From: JAICKM01 sp038228295
GTDB lineage: Bacteria; Chloroflexota; Chloroflexia; QHBQ01; JAICKM01
Reading direction: 5' to 3'
Assembly (NCBI GenBank): GCA_038228295.1
Contig: JBBRPH010000010.1
Coordinates: 1-64,000 of the forward strand
Length of the DNA: 64,000 nt
A program made the translations under genes and the position numbers. The notes beneath the pieces were generated by a model. It saw nothing but the letters and a program-made list of their open reading frames with translations. It had not been told where the DNA came from and ran no database searches. How positions within the stretch are numbered: position 1 is the stretch's first letter; every line of letters starts with the position of its first letter. Positions 24,876 to 36,381 of this stretch are shown one piece after another.

Positions 24876-26111
24876 ATGGCTAAATCCGTTATTCCGGCTG
24901 CACCCGCCTTCGGTGTCATCCGCCTACTGCCCTATACTGTCGGTCTCTGGTTAGGCTATTGGCTGCTCTTTCTCGTGGGTGACTTGTGGGTGACGGGCGA
25001 CGGTCTCCTGCCGCTCCCTGACTACCTGCTAAACGCGAGTGCTACGTTGGGGGCGCTGGGCTTGGTCGCTTGGTCGGGCGGCCACGAGCGCTTGGGGCGG
25101 GCGTTCCTGCCGTTGGTGATAGGGCTGTTCACTGTGCTGCCGATCCTTAGTACCTACCTGCTGGTGCCGCGCTTTTCACGGCCTGGTCAGCCGCCGCTGC
25201 TAAGATCGATCTTCTCAGCTGAGGGGTTGGCGCTGCGGATATTGCCGGTATTGTTGATGGCGTTATTGCTGGTGGCCTGGCAGTATCGCTTGCCGCAAGT
25301 CATCGGCTACAGCCTGGGCAGTGCCGCGCTGAGCTTTGGCTTCGTATTAATCCCGGATCGCAGTAGCACGGCGGCTCTGGGCCTAATTCCCGCCGGCAGC
25401 TCCATTCCCACTCTCTACGCCGACCTGCTGGTCATCGCCATCCAGACGCTCTGCCTGCTGATCGTCGGCTACTGCACAACGGTCCTGGTGGCTCAGATTC
25501 GTAAGCAGCGCGACGACCTAGCCACAGCGGTGCGTCGGTTGCGCCAATACGCGGGCACCCTGGAGAGCCTGACGATCAGCCGCCAACGGAACCGAACGGC
25601 ACGGGAACTTCATGATACCCTGGCTCACACCCTCAGCGGCCTGACTGTGCAGTTGGAAGCGGTTACAGCGATCTGGGCGCTGGACCCGGCCCGCGCCCAA
25701 CTCGTGCTGGCGAAGGCGCAAGAATCGGCGCGCCAGGACTTGCAGGAGACGCGGCAGGCGCTGACCACTCTGCGGGCCGGCCCGTTAGAAGATTTGGGCC
25801 TAGGAGCGGCCCTGCGTCGGCTGGCCGAAGCGGCGGCCACGCGAGCTAATTTAGCGCTAGAATTGACCGTGCCCGACCCCCTGCCGCCCCTGGTGCCCGA
25901 CATCGAGCGGTGCCTCTACCGGGTAGCACAAGAGGCCGTCGCTAACGTGACTTATCATGCCGATGCTCATCGGCTAACTGTCGAACTAACCTGCGGGCAG
26001 GCGCTGATTGAGTTGCGGATTCACGACGACGGCATAGGGTTTACCCCCGCTGTCCCGGCGCCGCCGGGGCATTTCGGCTTAACGGAGATGCAGGCACGCG
26101 CAAAGTGGTAA
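24876..26111 (+). CDS. NarL/DesK-type sensor histidine kinase, C-terminally short
   Basis: 411 aa. About six N-terminal membrane helices (res 15-210) form the sensor, followed by a coiled stretch and a HisKA_3 domain with the phospho-His in RTARELHDTLAHTLSG (~res 247). The HATPase shows the N box (AQEAVANVTYHA) and G1 (IHDDGIGF), then GHFGLTEMQARA. The gene stops there with KW, about 30-40 residues before the usual end of this fold. The regulator's GTG start overlaps by 7 nt. The truncation probably came from a small deletion and may impair ATP binding. The pair is probably autoregulated through the upstream palindromes. Confidence 0.88.
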   Translation: MAKSVIPAAPAFGVIRLLPYTVGLWLGYWLLFLVGDLWVTGDGLLPLPDYLLNASATLGALGLVAWSGGHERLGRAFLPLVIGLFTVLPILSTYLLVPRFSRPGQPPLLRSIFSAEGLALRILPVLLMALLLVAWQYRLPQVIGYSLGSAALSFGFVLIPDRSSTAALGLIPAGSSIPTLYADLLVIAIQTLCLLIVGYCTTVLVAQIRKQRDDLATAVRRLRQYAGTLESLTISRQRNRTARELHDTLAHTLSGLTVQLEAVTAIWALDPARAQLVLAKAQESARQDLQETRQALTTLRAGPLEDLGLGAALRRLAEAAATRANLALELTVPDPLPPLVPDIERCLYRVAQEAVANVTYHADAHRLTVELTCGQALIELRIHDDGIGFTPAVPAPPGHFGLTEMQARAKW

Positions 26112-26737
26112 TCTGTGATGATCAGGAATTGGTGCGCGATGGGCTGGCGCTGCTACTGGGATTGGACCCGGATATCGAGGTGGTTGGGCTGGCCGCCGAT
26201 GGGGCAGCGGCGGTGCGGCTGGTGGCGGATACCGTGCCCGATCTGGTGCTGATGGATCTAATGATGCCGGGTGTGAACGGCGTTGAGGCGACGCGGCGCA
26301 TTCGCAGCGCCTATCCAGCAACGCAGGTACTAGTTCTGACCACTTACGATGCCGACGAATGGGTGTTCGATGCCATCCGCGCCGGCGCAACGGGGTATCT
26401 CTTGAAGGATATGCCGCGCGAAGAGATGCTACGGGCGGTGAAGGGTACAACGGCGGGCAAGAGTTATCTGGACCCGACCGTGGCCGGCAAGATTGTCAAT
26501 CAGTTGGCGCAGGCGCGGCCGACAGTCCTACCGGCGCTGCCCACACCTCTCAGCGAGCGTGAGGTAGTGGTGTTGCGCTTGGTGGCGCAGGGCCGCACCA
26601 ATATCGAAATCGCGGAGCAATTGCATTTGTCCGAAGGCACTGTGCGGAATCATGTGAGTACAATCCTGGATAAGTTAAACGTCGGCGACCGCACGCAGGC
26701 GGCTGTGCTGGCGATCCAGCATGGCTTGGGCGGGTAG
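26105..26737 (+). CDS. NarL/FixJ-family response regulator
   Basis: 210 aa. Receiver domain: VICDDQELVRDGL supplies the acidic pocket, LVLMDLMMPGVNG the phospho-Asp (~res 50), and GYLLKDMPREEML the conserved Lys. C-terminal LuxR/GerE helix-turn-helix: LSEREVVVLRLVAQGRT, then LHLSEGTVRNHVSTIL. The start is GTG 26105 inside the kinase gene; family members usually have one to three more residues before VVI, as if the original start was lost. It is the likely ligand of the three palindromes before the kinase gene, because NarL-type regulators bind paired short inverted sites. Confidence 0.92.
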   Translation: MVICDDQELVRDGLALLLGLDPDIEVVGLAADGAAAVRLVADTVPDLVLMDLMMPGVNGVEATRRIRSAYPATQVLVLTTYDADEWVFDAIRAGATGYLLKDMPREEMLRAVKGTTAGKSYLDPTVAGKIVNQLAQARPTVLPALPTPLSEREVVVLRLVAQGRTNIEIAEQLHLSEGTVRNHVSTILDKLNVGDRTQAAVLAIQHGLGG

Positions 26738-26769
26738 GCGGCGCAGCCCGCCTGATAGCCCCGACTTGA

Positions 26770-26807
26770 AGGCAGGGCCGAAGCAACCCCCGGCTCCGAC
26801 CCTGCCT
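26770..26807. terminator. Hairpin between convergent regulator and acnA genes
   Basis: AGGCAGGG (26770-26777) pairs exactly with CCCTGCCT (26800-26807), and inner bases CCGAAGC/GGCTCCG extend the stem imperfectly. It lies in the 97-bp convergent gap. Confidence 0.55.
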
Positions 26808-26834
26808 GCTGCCCCCCGGCTAACGCCCCGGCCG

Positions 26835-29681
<2,847 letters not shown>

Positions 29682-29716
29682 TTTCGTCCGCTAATCATCA
29701 ATGATTTCTAACGACT

Positions 29717-29735
29717 TCTATAATCTAATTATAGA
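29717..29735. promoter_or_regulatory. AT-rich palindrome between acnA and lysR (putative LysR site)
   Basis: TCTATAAT-cta-ATTATAGA is a perfect 8-bp inverted repeat in the 193-bp divergent region. It fits the LysR T-N11-A pattern, and each arm also reads TATAAT, so it may double as -10 sequence for acnA. Confidence 0.55.
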
Positions 29736-29811
29736 TCCGATTTTATGATTTACAGCTACAATCATAACAATTGAAGCGATTGGATTTTCTTATCAATAGC
29801 TGCCTGGATCA

Positions 29812-29843
29812 GGTATACTATGGTAAACCCTAGATCGTATACC
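29812..29843 (+). promoter_or_regulatory. Putative lysR promoter -10 and flanking inverted repeat
   Basis: TATACT (29814-29819) lies about 55 bp before the lysR start. GGTATAC (29812-29818) and GTATACC (29837-29843) are inverted copies that bracket the predicted transcription start, as at an autoregulated promoter. The -35 is weak. Confidence 0.4.
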
Positions 29844-29874
29844 AGCCTTTCTACCGGGTCGCCGGGAGTAACCG

Positions 29875-30756
29875 ATGGATTTGCATAAACTACGAATTTT
29901 TGTTGCCGTGGCCCGCGCACGGCATTTTACCAGAGCGGCCGACGATCTCCAAATGAGCCAACCGAGCGTTTCCCAACAGATCGCACTGCTGGAGACCGCT
30001 GTCGGCACACCGTTGATCCGTCGCCGGCCCCGCCGCCTGCAACTAACGGCGGCAGGCGAAGCCTTGCTACCCTATGCCCAGCAACTCCTGGCACTGGCCG
30101 ATGAGGCCCGCGAGGCCGCCAGGACGGCGGCCGGACTATCGGACCGCACCTTGCGTCTGGGGGTCGGTCCGATCCTAGCCACCTATCTGCTGCCCGACTT
30201 GTTGCGCCGCTACCAAGTGTCGTACCCGGAGCATCGTGTACAGATCACCATCGGCAACACTGCTGAACTGCTGGAAGCAGTCGCTCAGGAAGCGGTGGAG
30301 TTGGCGCTAGTTGGGCTGCCCGCGAATCGTGCCGGGGTGCAGGCGACACCCTTTCGCCAAGACCGCCTCGTGGTGATCGTTGCGCCGGGTGATAACTGGG
30401 CTGCGCGCACGACGATCCTGCCGGAGGAACTGAAAAGTCGGCCGCTTTTCGTGCGCGAACCCGGCTCGGCCCTCTATACCACGGTGGAGCAATTGCTGGG
30501 ACCTGCGCTACCCGGCGGTGCGAGCGTGATTGTATTGGAAGAAACTGAAGCGATCAAGCGCAGCGTGGAAGCGGGCTTGGGGGTTGCGCTTGTGCCGGAG
30601 ATCGCCGTGGCGCGAGAGGTCGCGGCGGGTCTGCTATATGCGGTGCCGCTGCAAAGCTCGGATAGCCGGCGCACCTATGCTTATGCACGATTGACGCGCC
30701 ATCGGCTGTCACACGCGGCCGAGGATTTAGTAAGTCTACTACCGCGTGAGCACTAA
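29875..30756 (+). CDS. LysR-family transcriptional regulator
   Basis: 293 aa, of usual length. N-terminal winged helix-turn-helix: LRIFVAVARARHFTRAADDL, then MSQPSVSQQIALLE. The C-terminal effector domain of two Rossmann-like lobes starts at RLGVGPILATYLLPDLL, and includes VKRS-like ETEAIKRSVEAGLGVALVP, as in CysB/CbbR-type members. It is divergent from acnA with palindromes between, the classic layout for a LysR regulator and its target. Citrate or another central metabolite as co-inducer is a reasonable guess only. Confidence 0.92.
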   Translation: MDLHKLRIFVAVARARHFTRAADDLQMSQPSVSQQIALLETAVGTPLIRRRPRRLQLTAAGEALLPYAQQLLALADEAREAARTAAGLSDRTLRLGVGPILATYLLPDLLRRYQVSYPEHRVQITIGNTAELLEAVAQEAVELALVGLPANRAGVQATPFRQDRLVVIVAPGDNWAARTTILPEELKSRPLFVREPGSALYTTVEQLLGPALPGGASVIVLEETEAIKRSVEAGLGVALVPEIAVAREVAAGLLYAVPLQSSDSRRTYAYARLTRHRLSHAAEDLVSLLPREH

Positions 30757-30790
30757 CTACAGCGATATGGTAGGCGCTGCGCATCATAAC

Positions 30791-30827
30791 AGCGGAGCCA
30801 GGGCGTATGCACGTCCCTGGCCCCGCT
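30791..30827. terminator. Hairpin between convergent lysR and lipase genes
   Basis: A 13-bp inverted repeat with one mismatch (30791-30803 and 30815-30827; AGCGGAGCC.../...GGCCCCGCT), with an 11-nt loop. Confidence 0.6.
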
Positions 30828-30843
30828 TGGTGGTTGGCTATAG

Positions 30844-32496
30844 TTAGCGTGTTGGTAGCTGTGTGCCCTTGCCGACGATTGCCACTGATACAGCGAGTTG
30901 GCGCTCAAAGCGACTGCCGTCGCTCAACTGCCCGGTGATTGTGAGCGACAGATTCGCCACGCCATCGGTATTCGGTAGCGTCAGGCTCTGCGTTAACAGG
31001 TCGCTGCCCGCTTGGCCGCTGAAGTGCGTCGGGATGCCGGCACCAGTCCCAGCCGGCGTCAGGTCGCCGCTGACTTGTAGCGCCGTGACTGCACGGCCCT
31101 GTGCATCCGTGACGTGGACCCGGCTGGTGAGGGTGCTGCCGGGCGCAAAGGTGAGCGCTGCCGTGCGAGTCCATTCCACCGTGAGCGGGCTTTGCACATT
31201 TGCCAGCAGCAGATAGGCGGCGGCTTGACGGCCACTGTTAGTCGCTGTCATCTGCCAGGTACCCGCCGGTGGGGCCGCGACCGTGACCGCATAGTGGTAT
31301 GCCCCGTTGAACATCTCATCATGCGTGACAACCGGCTTGGCACTATAGGTCCGGCCTGTGGGATCGGTCCAGGTGAGCGCCAGATCCTGACTGTTGCTCA
31401 ACAGATCCAGCAGCACTTGCCGGCTCGCGTGCTCGATCAGAATCTGATCGTGGACTACCGTCGGTGTGTCGCCGGCGGCTGGGATGGGGCCGCCGCGCAC
31501 GATGCTGCCGGCAGGCACTGCGGTCTGTGGGTTATAAGAGTCCACCGCTACGGTAGGGGACTCGGCGCCGGTGCGCCAAAGCGAATTGACATACGTATCC
31601 ACAGTAGGAAACACGTTGCGCCCGATGCGGATGCTGTCGTGGTCCAGGTCGCGCGTGAAGATATGGCTAGCGCGCGGATTGTAGGAATACGTTACCGGCA
31701 CTAGGCCGTCGTTAGATCCGTAGAAACTAAGATAGCTGCCGCCGAACCACAGGGCCGAGAATAGCGGTCCCCAAGAGGTGCCGCCGCTTGTGTAATAGCG
31801 CGTGTTGTCGTTTTCGGGTCGGTTGTCGGTAATCGAGCGGAACCAGCTCATATAACCGGTTTGCAGCGAATAAGTAGCATCGTTACGCTCGCCCAGTAGC
31901 GCGGCCAGCCACCAGGTCCAGGTACTGTAGGCTAAGTCGGCGGTCGGCGATCCCCAATGCGGCGTGCTGAGGGTGAATAGCCGCTGCACGCGCGGTCCCG
32001 CCCCATAGTGGACGATAGCCGCCTGGCTGTCAATGCCCCCTTTGCTATGTGCCACCACGTTGAGTGACGTGACCCCATAATGGGCGGCGATAGTGTCGAT
32101 CTGGCCGCGCAGCAACGCGCCGTTGGTCCACATCGAGTCCGCACCGCCGACATCAACGAAGGCGGTGCGATAGCCGTAATTATAGGCATAGTCGTACATA
32201 TCGTTGTGGCCGTGGTAGCGGGTGTCGGTCCACCAATCAACGGCGGCCCCGCCTTTGCCGTGGACAAACACCAATACCGGCTTGGCCGTGCCGCCGCCCG
32301 GCGGGGTCGCGCCGTAATAGATCGTGCCGGGCGTACCGGCGGCGATCTCACTGCCGGCGGCAGGCTGTGGAGCGGCTGGACCGGTCCAGGGCGCGGCCTG
32401 CGCGGGAGTCCATAACCCAATGGTCAGTGCGAGCAGGGCCAGCATGAAAGTCAAGCCCATTCGCCACGTAGAATAGGGGAATCTCTCCTTGCTCAT
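30844..32496 (-). CDS. Secreted alpha/beta-hydrolase, lipase/esterase-like
   Basis: 550 aa. Residues 1-34 are a signal peptide ending AQA/AP. The catalytic domain has the oxyanion motif VLVFVHGKGG (~res 75), the nucleophile elbow in NVVAHSKGG (~res 170), the acid in GSNDGLVPV, and a His in TRDLDHDSIRIG. This resembles triacylglycerol lipases or PHA-depolymerase-like enzymes; AHSKGG rather than GHSMGG is a modest variant. The last ~200 residues are beta-rich, Ig-like domains (LTWTDPTGRTYSAK; LTSRVHVTDAQGR) of the kind that bind surfaces or stabilise secreted enzymes. The product is exported and probably acts on extracellular lipid or polyester. AGGAGG lies upstream of the ATG. Confidence 0.85.
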   Translation of the reverse strand: MSKERFPYSTWRMGLTFMLALLALTIGLWTPAQAAPWTGPAAPQPAAGSEIAAGTPGTIYYGATPPGGGTAKPVLVFVHGKGGAAVDWWTDTRYHGHNDMYDYAYNYGYRTAFVDVGGADSMWTNGALLRGQIDTIAAHYGVTSLNVVAHSKGGIDSQAAIVHYGAGPRVQRLFTLSTPHWGSPTADLAYSTWTWWLAALLGERNDATYSLQTGYMSWFRSITDNRPENDNTRYYTSGGTSWGPLFSALWFGGSYLSFYGSNDGLVPVTYSYNPRASHIFTRDLDHDSIRIGRNVFPTVDTYVNSLWRTGAESPTVAVDSYNPQTAVPAGSIVRGGPIPAAGDTPTVVHDQILIEHASRQVLLDLLSNSQDLALTWTDPTGRTYSAKPVVTHDEMFNGAYHYAVTVAAPPAGTWQMTATNSGRQAAAYLLLANVQSPLTVEWTRTAALTFAPGSTLTSRVHVTDAQGRAVTALQVSGDLTPAGTGAGIPTHFSGQAGSDLLTQSLTLPNTDGVANLSLTITGQLSDGSRFERQLAVSVAIVGKGTQLPTR

Positions 32497-32715
32497 CTCT
32501 GTGCAACCTCCTGTAACGAGTAGGTGCCGCTTATTTCACAGAATGCGAAAGCGACCCGCCGCGTAGACACTCCGGTGTGTAGATCGCTGAGGATATTGCT
32601 GGTGCGTACAGCTCAGCGATCCCCCTGCCTAGCAAGCATCATACCGCAGATGCCGGGCAGCAGCACTTTATACCCGCAATGGTGCGCAACATTCCGGCAG
32701 ATCAACCGACTCCGT

Positions 32716-32744
32716 TTGACGGCCTGGCTGTTGCCTAGTATCAT
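32716..32744 (+). promoter_or_regulatory. Promoter of the cdsA-plsC operon
   Basis: TTGACG (32716-32721), exactly 17 bp, TATCAT (32739-32744). The rest of the 319-bp divergent spacer toward the lipase gene (32497-32715) shows nothing else recognisable. Confidence 0.7.
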
Positions 32745-32815
32745 ACAAGCGTAACGGCGCGGGTTAGTGCGCCGGGGCATAGCAGGGCTGCCGGCAACGC
32801 CGGGAGGGAGGGTGG

Positions 32816-33697
32816 GTGCGGACACGGATTATCAGCGGCGCATTACTGCTGGCGGGTGTGGCGGTGATCGCAGCGGTGCGAGGGCTGCTATTGGATGCGG
32901 CGGTGTTGGCGGCGGTAGTGATTGCGGCGCGCGAGTTCTACGCCATGGCGGAAGCGGGGGGTCACCGGCCCTGGCGGGTGGGTGGCCTGCTATTGGCTGT
33001 GGCCCTGGTCATCCCCGCCCTGCTCATGTCGGCTCGTGCCTGGATCGAAGCGCTGCCGGGTCTGAACCCCGGCCAACTGTGGTTGTTCGGCGCCGGCGCA
33101 CAGCCAGGCTTGCTGGAAGGCACCACGTTGGTGCTGGTGGGAGCCGGGCTGCCGGCGGCGCTGGTGTGGCGAGGTACGCACGGGGTGGCGGACACGCCTG
33201 GGACGCTTGCGCCGTGGACTGATGTTGGGTTGACGATTGCCGGCGCACTCTATACCGGCGGCATCTTGAAATACGCCTTGCTGCTGGATCGGAAGCCGGG
33301 CGAATTGTGGTGGCTGCTATTGGTCATTCTCGGTACGGCGGCGGCCGACAGCGGCGCGTATTTCGCCGGGCGTGCCTGGGGCCGGAGCAAGCTGATCCCG
33401 CATATTAGCCCGAACAAGACCTGGGCCGGGTTCTGGGGCGGCTTGCTTTCGTGTGTGCTGGCGGTGGTGTTGTTCGCTTGGCCTATGCACATCCCTGCAT
33501 GGCATATTCCCCTGTTGGGCGCGGCCATCGGCCTCAGCAGTGTACTCGGTGATCTGTGCGAATCACTGCTCAAGCGCAGCTTCGGTGTGAAAGACAGCAG
33601 CACGCTTATCCCCGGTCACGGCGGCCTGCTCGACCGGCTCGACAGTATCCTGTTTGTGCTGCTGGTGGTCTACGCCTATATGCGCATAGTGGCCTGA
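32816..33697 (+). CDS. cdsA: Phosphatidate cytidylyltransferase (CDP-diglyceride synthase)
   Basis: 293 aa with about eight membrane helices. It makes CDP-diacylglycerol from CTP and phosphatidic acid, the branch point for all phospholipids. The full family signature is present near the C-terminus: SLLKRSFGVKDSSTLIPGHG, then GLLDRLDS. ADSGAYFAGRAWGRSKL and SPNKTWAGFWGG are the other conserved loops. It starts at GTG 32816 behind GGGAGGGAGGG. plsC follows 108 bp downstream in the same direction, so consecutive pathway steps are encoded together. Confidence 0.95.
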   Translation: MRTRIISGALLLAGVAVIAAVRGLLLDAAVLAAVVIAAREFYAMAEAGGHRPWRVGGLLLAVALVIPALLMSARAWIEALPGLNPGQLWLFGAGAQPGLLEGTTLVLVGAGLPAALVWRGTHGVADTPGTLAPWTDVGLTIAGALYTGGILKYALLLDRKPGELWWLLLVILGTAAADSGAYFAGRAWGRSKLIPHISPNKTWAGFWGGLLSCVLAVVLFAWPMHIPAWHIPLLGAAIGLSSVLGDLCESLLKRSFGVKDSSTLIPGHGGLLDRLDSILFVLLVVYAYMRIVA

Positions 33698-33729
33698 CAG
33701 GGTGGGTGCCTGGACTCGTCGCTATCGCT

Positions 33730-33788
33730 ACGCAGCCCGCGCAGACGGGCTGCGTTAGGCTTTCAACTTTGCACTTGCCACTTTCAAC
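33730..33788. repeat. Short hairpin followed by four heptamers, between cdsA and plsC
   Basis: ACGCAGCCCG (33730-33739) pairs with CGGGCTGCGT (33746-33755). It is followed by TTTCAAC, TTTGCAC, TTGCCAC, TTTCAAC (33761-33788), related in sequence to the repeats at 7804-7834. It may attenuate read-through into plsC. Confidence 0.65.
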
Positions 33789-33805
33789 TCGACAGGAGGC
33801 GCGCT

Positions 33806-34492
33806 ATGACAGTTACCGCTGCCAAGAAACCCGTCGATCCTGATGGGTATAGCTACAATCTGCCCTGGTATCGGGTGGGGCGGCTATTCTGGGGATCGCT
33901 GTTCCGTTACTATTGCCGCTTGCGGGTGCAGGGTGCTGAATATATCCCGGCAGGTGGGCCGGCGGTCGTCTGCGCTAATCATCTCAGTATGCTCGATCCC
34001 TTTTTGGTGGGCTACACGCTAGACACGCCGCACCCGATTGCCTTTATGGGCAAGCGAGAACTATTCAAATTTCCGCCGCTGACCCTGATCATTCGCGGCT
34101 GGGGAGCGTTTCCGGTGGATCGTAGCCGCCAGGACACTCACGCGCTACGGACGGCGTTAGCGGTTCTCAAAAGCGGCGAGGTGCTGGGCATGTTTCCCGA
34201 AGGTACGCGCGGTACCACTGGCGAGATGCAAGAGGTGCGCACCGGAGCCTTGCGGCTGGCGATTCGCACAAAAGCGCCGTTGATCCCGGCGGGTATCGCG
34301 GGCACCGAACGGTCGCTACCGCGCGGCGCAAAGTTCCCCAAGCCGAGTCGTCTGACGATCACCTACGGCTCGCCGCTCGATCTGCGTGCGCTCTATGACC
34401 ACCGCCCCAGTGATGCCGAGATTGAAGCCTGTGCCGACGAATTGCGCGATACGCTGGATCGACTACACGTCGCCAGCGCTACGCCGTGGTAG
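33806..34492 (+). CDS. plsC: 1-acyl-sn-glycerol-3-phosphate acyltransferase
   Basis: 228 aa, of typical length. It acylates lysophosphatidic acid to phosphatidic acid, the substrate of CdsA. The HX4D catalytic motif is NHLSMLD (~res 57), the substrate-binding motif is FPEGTRG (~res 132), and the third block is PLIPAGIAGTE. ATG 33806 has AGGAGG nine bases upstream. An N-terminal ~20 residues precede a membrane-associated segment near WGSLFRYYC. Confidence 0.93.
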   Translation: MTVTAAKKPVDPDGYSYNLPWYRVGRLFWGSLFRYYCRLRVQGAEYIPAGGPAVVCANHLSMLDPFLVGYTLDTPHPIAFMGKRELFKFPPLTLIIRGWGAFPVDRSRQDTHALRTALAVLKSGEVLGMFPEGTRGTTGEMQEVRTGALRLAIRTKAPLIPAGIAGTERSLPRGAKFPKPSRLTITYGSPLDLRALYDHRPSDAEIEACADELRDTLDRLHVASATPW

Positions 34493-34545
34493 GTTTTTAC
34501 CTCACGGCGTTTGCGATCCCTGAAGAACCCGCAGCAGCCCGTAGA

Positions 34546-36276
34546 TTACGAAGCGGCCTGCGGATCAGGTAGCATGGCAAAGACCAGGGCCAGCAGAGCC
34601 GGGGCGTAGAGGTAGGGCCAGATCACTGGGTTGAGGACCATGAACAGTAGGTAGGCCGCCGCGCCCCAACGTAGCGCGGCGGCTGGGGTTGCCAGTGGGC
34701 GCAGACGACAGCCGACGGCGACGAGGATCAGGCCGCCGATCAGCATGATTTGCAACGGTTTCAGCCAGGCTTGCGCGCCGGCAGTCCAGAAGGGACCGGC
34801 CAGCCCGATCTCGAAGCGCCAACTCTTGTCGGTCTGCCACTTCAGCAGCGGTAAGCGGTCCAGATCGTTGAACCACGCGACTGCGCCGTTCCAGAAGCCG
34901 GCTCTATCCCAGAGCAAGAAAGGGCCGACTAGCACCGTCGCTACAATTAGCGCGCCCGCAGTGCGCCACAAGGTAACGCGGTGCCCCTGTGTGAACCAGT
35001 GCAGGCCGAGGAAAGGCAGAAAAGGCCAGACTAGCGGTGCCGCCGCCAACGCCAGCCCCGCCGCCGCACCTACCCCTAACTCGCCTAAAACAGGTGGCCT
35101 ATGCACCACTACCGGCGCGATTTGAATTACACGCTTATGCCGACCGGCGGCTGTTGTCGCCGCGAAGGCTACACAGAGCCAAGCCCAGTAGGGTGGGGCC
35201 GCTGTGCTGATGTCCCATTGCAGGCTGGTCGGTGTAAGATAGAGCAAGCCGAAGGCATAGCCCGCCGTGCCCGGTCCGCGCCGCCCGCCCGCCCACAGCA
35301 GCAGCGCGCCGACAGCGGGCCCGAACAGCAGATTGGTCCAGCGCAGGTCGAGACCCGCCGCTGCCGTGGGCAGGTAGGAAAGGAGGGTGAGCGGCCAGTA
35401 GGTCAGCGGTAGCTCCCACGGCATCCGGTAGACGATGTAGGGGTTTTGTCCGTGCAGCAGGCGCGTGGTTGCCATACTAATCAATGGTAACATATCCCCT
35501 AAGCGGATGGTTATTGGAATAAGCGAGATAGCGACCAACCGCAAGGCCAGCCCGACCCCAATCGTTGCCGCCAGAAAGCGCGCCGGACGCAGTAGCACCA
35601 AGCCGCCCATTGCCGCGAAGATCGCGCCGAGTCCCAGCGTGGTCGGCCGGCCCATGCCGAGCAGCAGCGTCCAGGTATCAGGTGCGTGACCGCCGATACC
35701 GGCATCGTAGAGGAGATTAACCAGTGAGAGGCCGGCCGCACCGCCCGCCAACGCGGCGAGCCAGGCGCGCCGCGTGGCCGGTCGCGGGGCATACGCCACC
35801 GCGCAGGTGAGGGCAGGCGGCGCTGCGAGCGCCGCCACCTGCACCAGTAGCCCCGTGATCAGCCCTAAGGGACTGCCGTCGCGGTGAGGGTCACGGGCAA
35901 CCCAAGCGGGCGGGTTGCTCAGGGCGCTGAACAGGAACGTAGCCGCTAAGGCAATCGGCACGGTGAGGGCGAACACGATTGCCCCGTCGTGTGCTCGCCG
36001 CAACGGGAAGCGTAGCCAGTTGGGTCGGGTTTGGGCGGGCAGGATCAGCAGCAAAAGGGCGAGCGTCACCATCAGCCAGCCCAAGCCTAGGAACGTGGCC
36101 TCGCCGTAGAGCCATGATAGCCCATAAATATGTAACAACCCGCTTACGTCGGTGGCGATGAGCAGTACTAGGAAGATCGCCAGATCGCGCCCCGGCGACT
36201 GAGCCGCCGCCGGGGCGGGCGGGGCGGGGCGGGGAGTGGTCGGGAGTTGGGGGGCCGGAACCATAACACTGCTCAT
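34546..36276 (-). CDS. Polytopic membrane protein, GT87/DUF2029-like
   Basis: 576 aa with about twelve membrane helices after a ~30-residue Pro/Ala-rich cytoplasmic start. A central loop carries RLLHGQNPYIVYRMPWE; GxNPY loops of this kind occur in DUF2029/GT87 mannosyltransferase-like proteins that use polyprenyl-phosphate sugars. WPLTLLSYLPTAAAG follows. No catalytic residue can be proven, so the assignment stays at the level of a GT-C-like envelope protein. It is monocistronic, with a strong hairpin on its upstream side ending the neighbouring transcript. Confidence 0.7.
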   Translation of the reverse strand: MSSVMVPAPQLPTTPRPAPPAPAAAQSPGRDLAIFLVLLIATDVSGLLHIYGLSWLYGEATFLGLGWLMVTLALLLLILPAQTRPNWLRFPLRRAHDGAIVFALTVPIALAATFLFSALSNPPAWVARDPHRDGSPLGLITGLLVQVAALAAPPALTCAVAYAPRPATRRAWLAALAGGAAGLSLVNLLYDAGIGGHAPDTWTLLLGMGRPTTLGLGAIFAAMGGLVLLRPARFLAATIGVGLALRLVAISLIPITIRLGDMLPLISMATTRLLHGQNPYIVYRMPWELPLTYWPLTLLSYLPTAAAGLDLRWTNLLFGPAVGALLLWAGGRRGPGTAGYAFGLLYLTPTSLQWDISTAAPPYWAWLCVAFAATTAAGRHKRVIQIAPVVVHRPPVLGELGVGAAAGLALAAAPLVWPFLPFLGLHWFTQGHRVTLWRTAGALIVATVLVGPFLLWDRAGFWNGAVAWFNDLDRLPLLKWQTDKSWRFEIGLAGPFWTAGAQAWLKPLQIMLIGGLILVAVGCRLRPLATPAAALRWGAAAYLLFMVLNPVIWPYLYAPALLALVFAMLPDPQAAS

Positions 36277-36314
36277 AACGCCCTATGTTATAGGCAAGCG
36301 GCGCGGCTGTCAAG

Positions 36315-36353
36315 CGTAAACGGCGGTAGAGTCAAACTCTACCGCCGTTTACG
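36315..36353 (-). terminator. Perfect 18-bp hairpin after the glycine-zipper gene
   Basis: Arms 36315-36332 and 36336-36353 (CGTAAACGGCGG.../...CCGCCGTTTACG) are exact, with a 3-nt CAA loop. It lies about 30 bp past the stop of the minus-strand gene, as expected for its terminator, though no T-run follows. Confidence 0.7.
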
Positions 36354-36381
36354 TAGCTACCTACTTAGGGAAAAGAACGGA

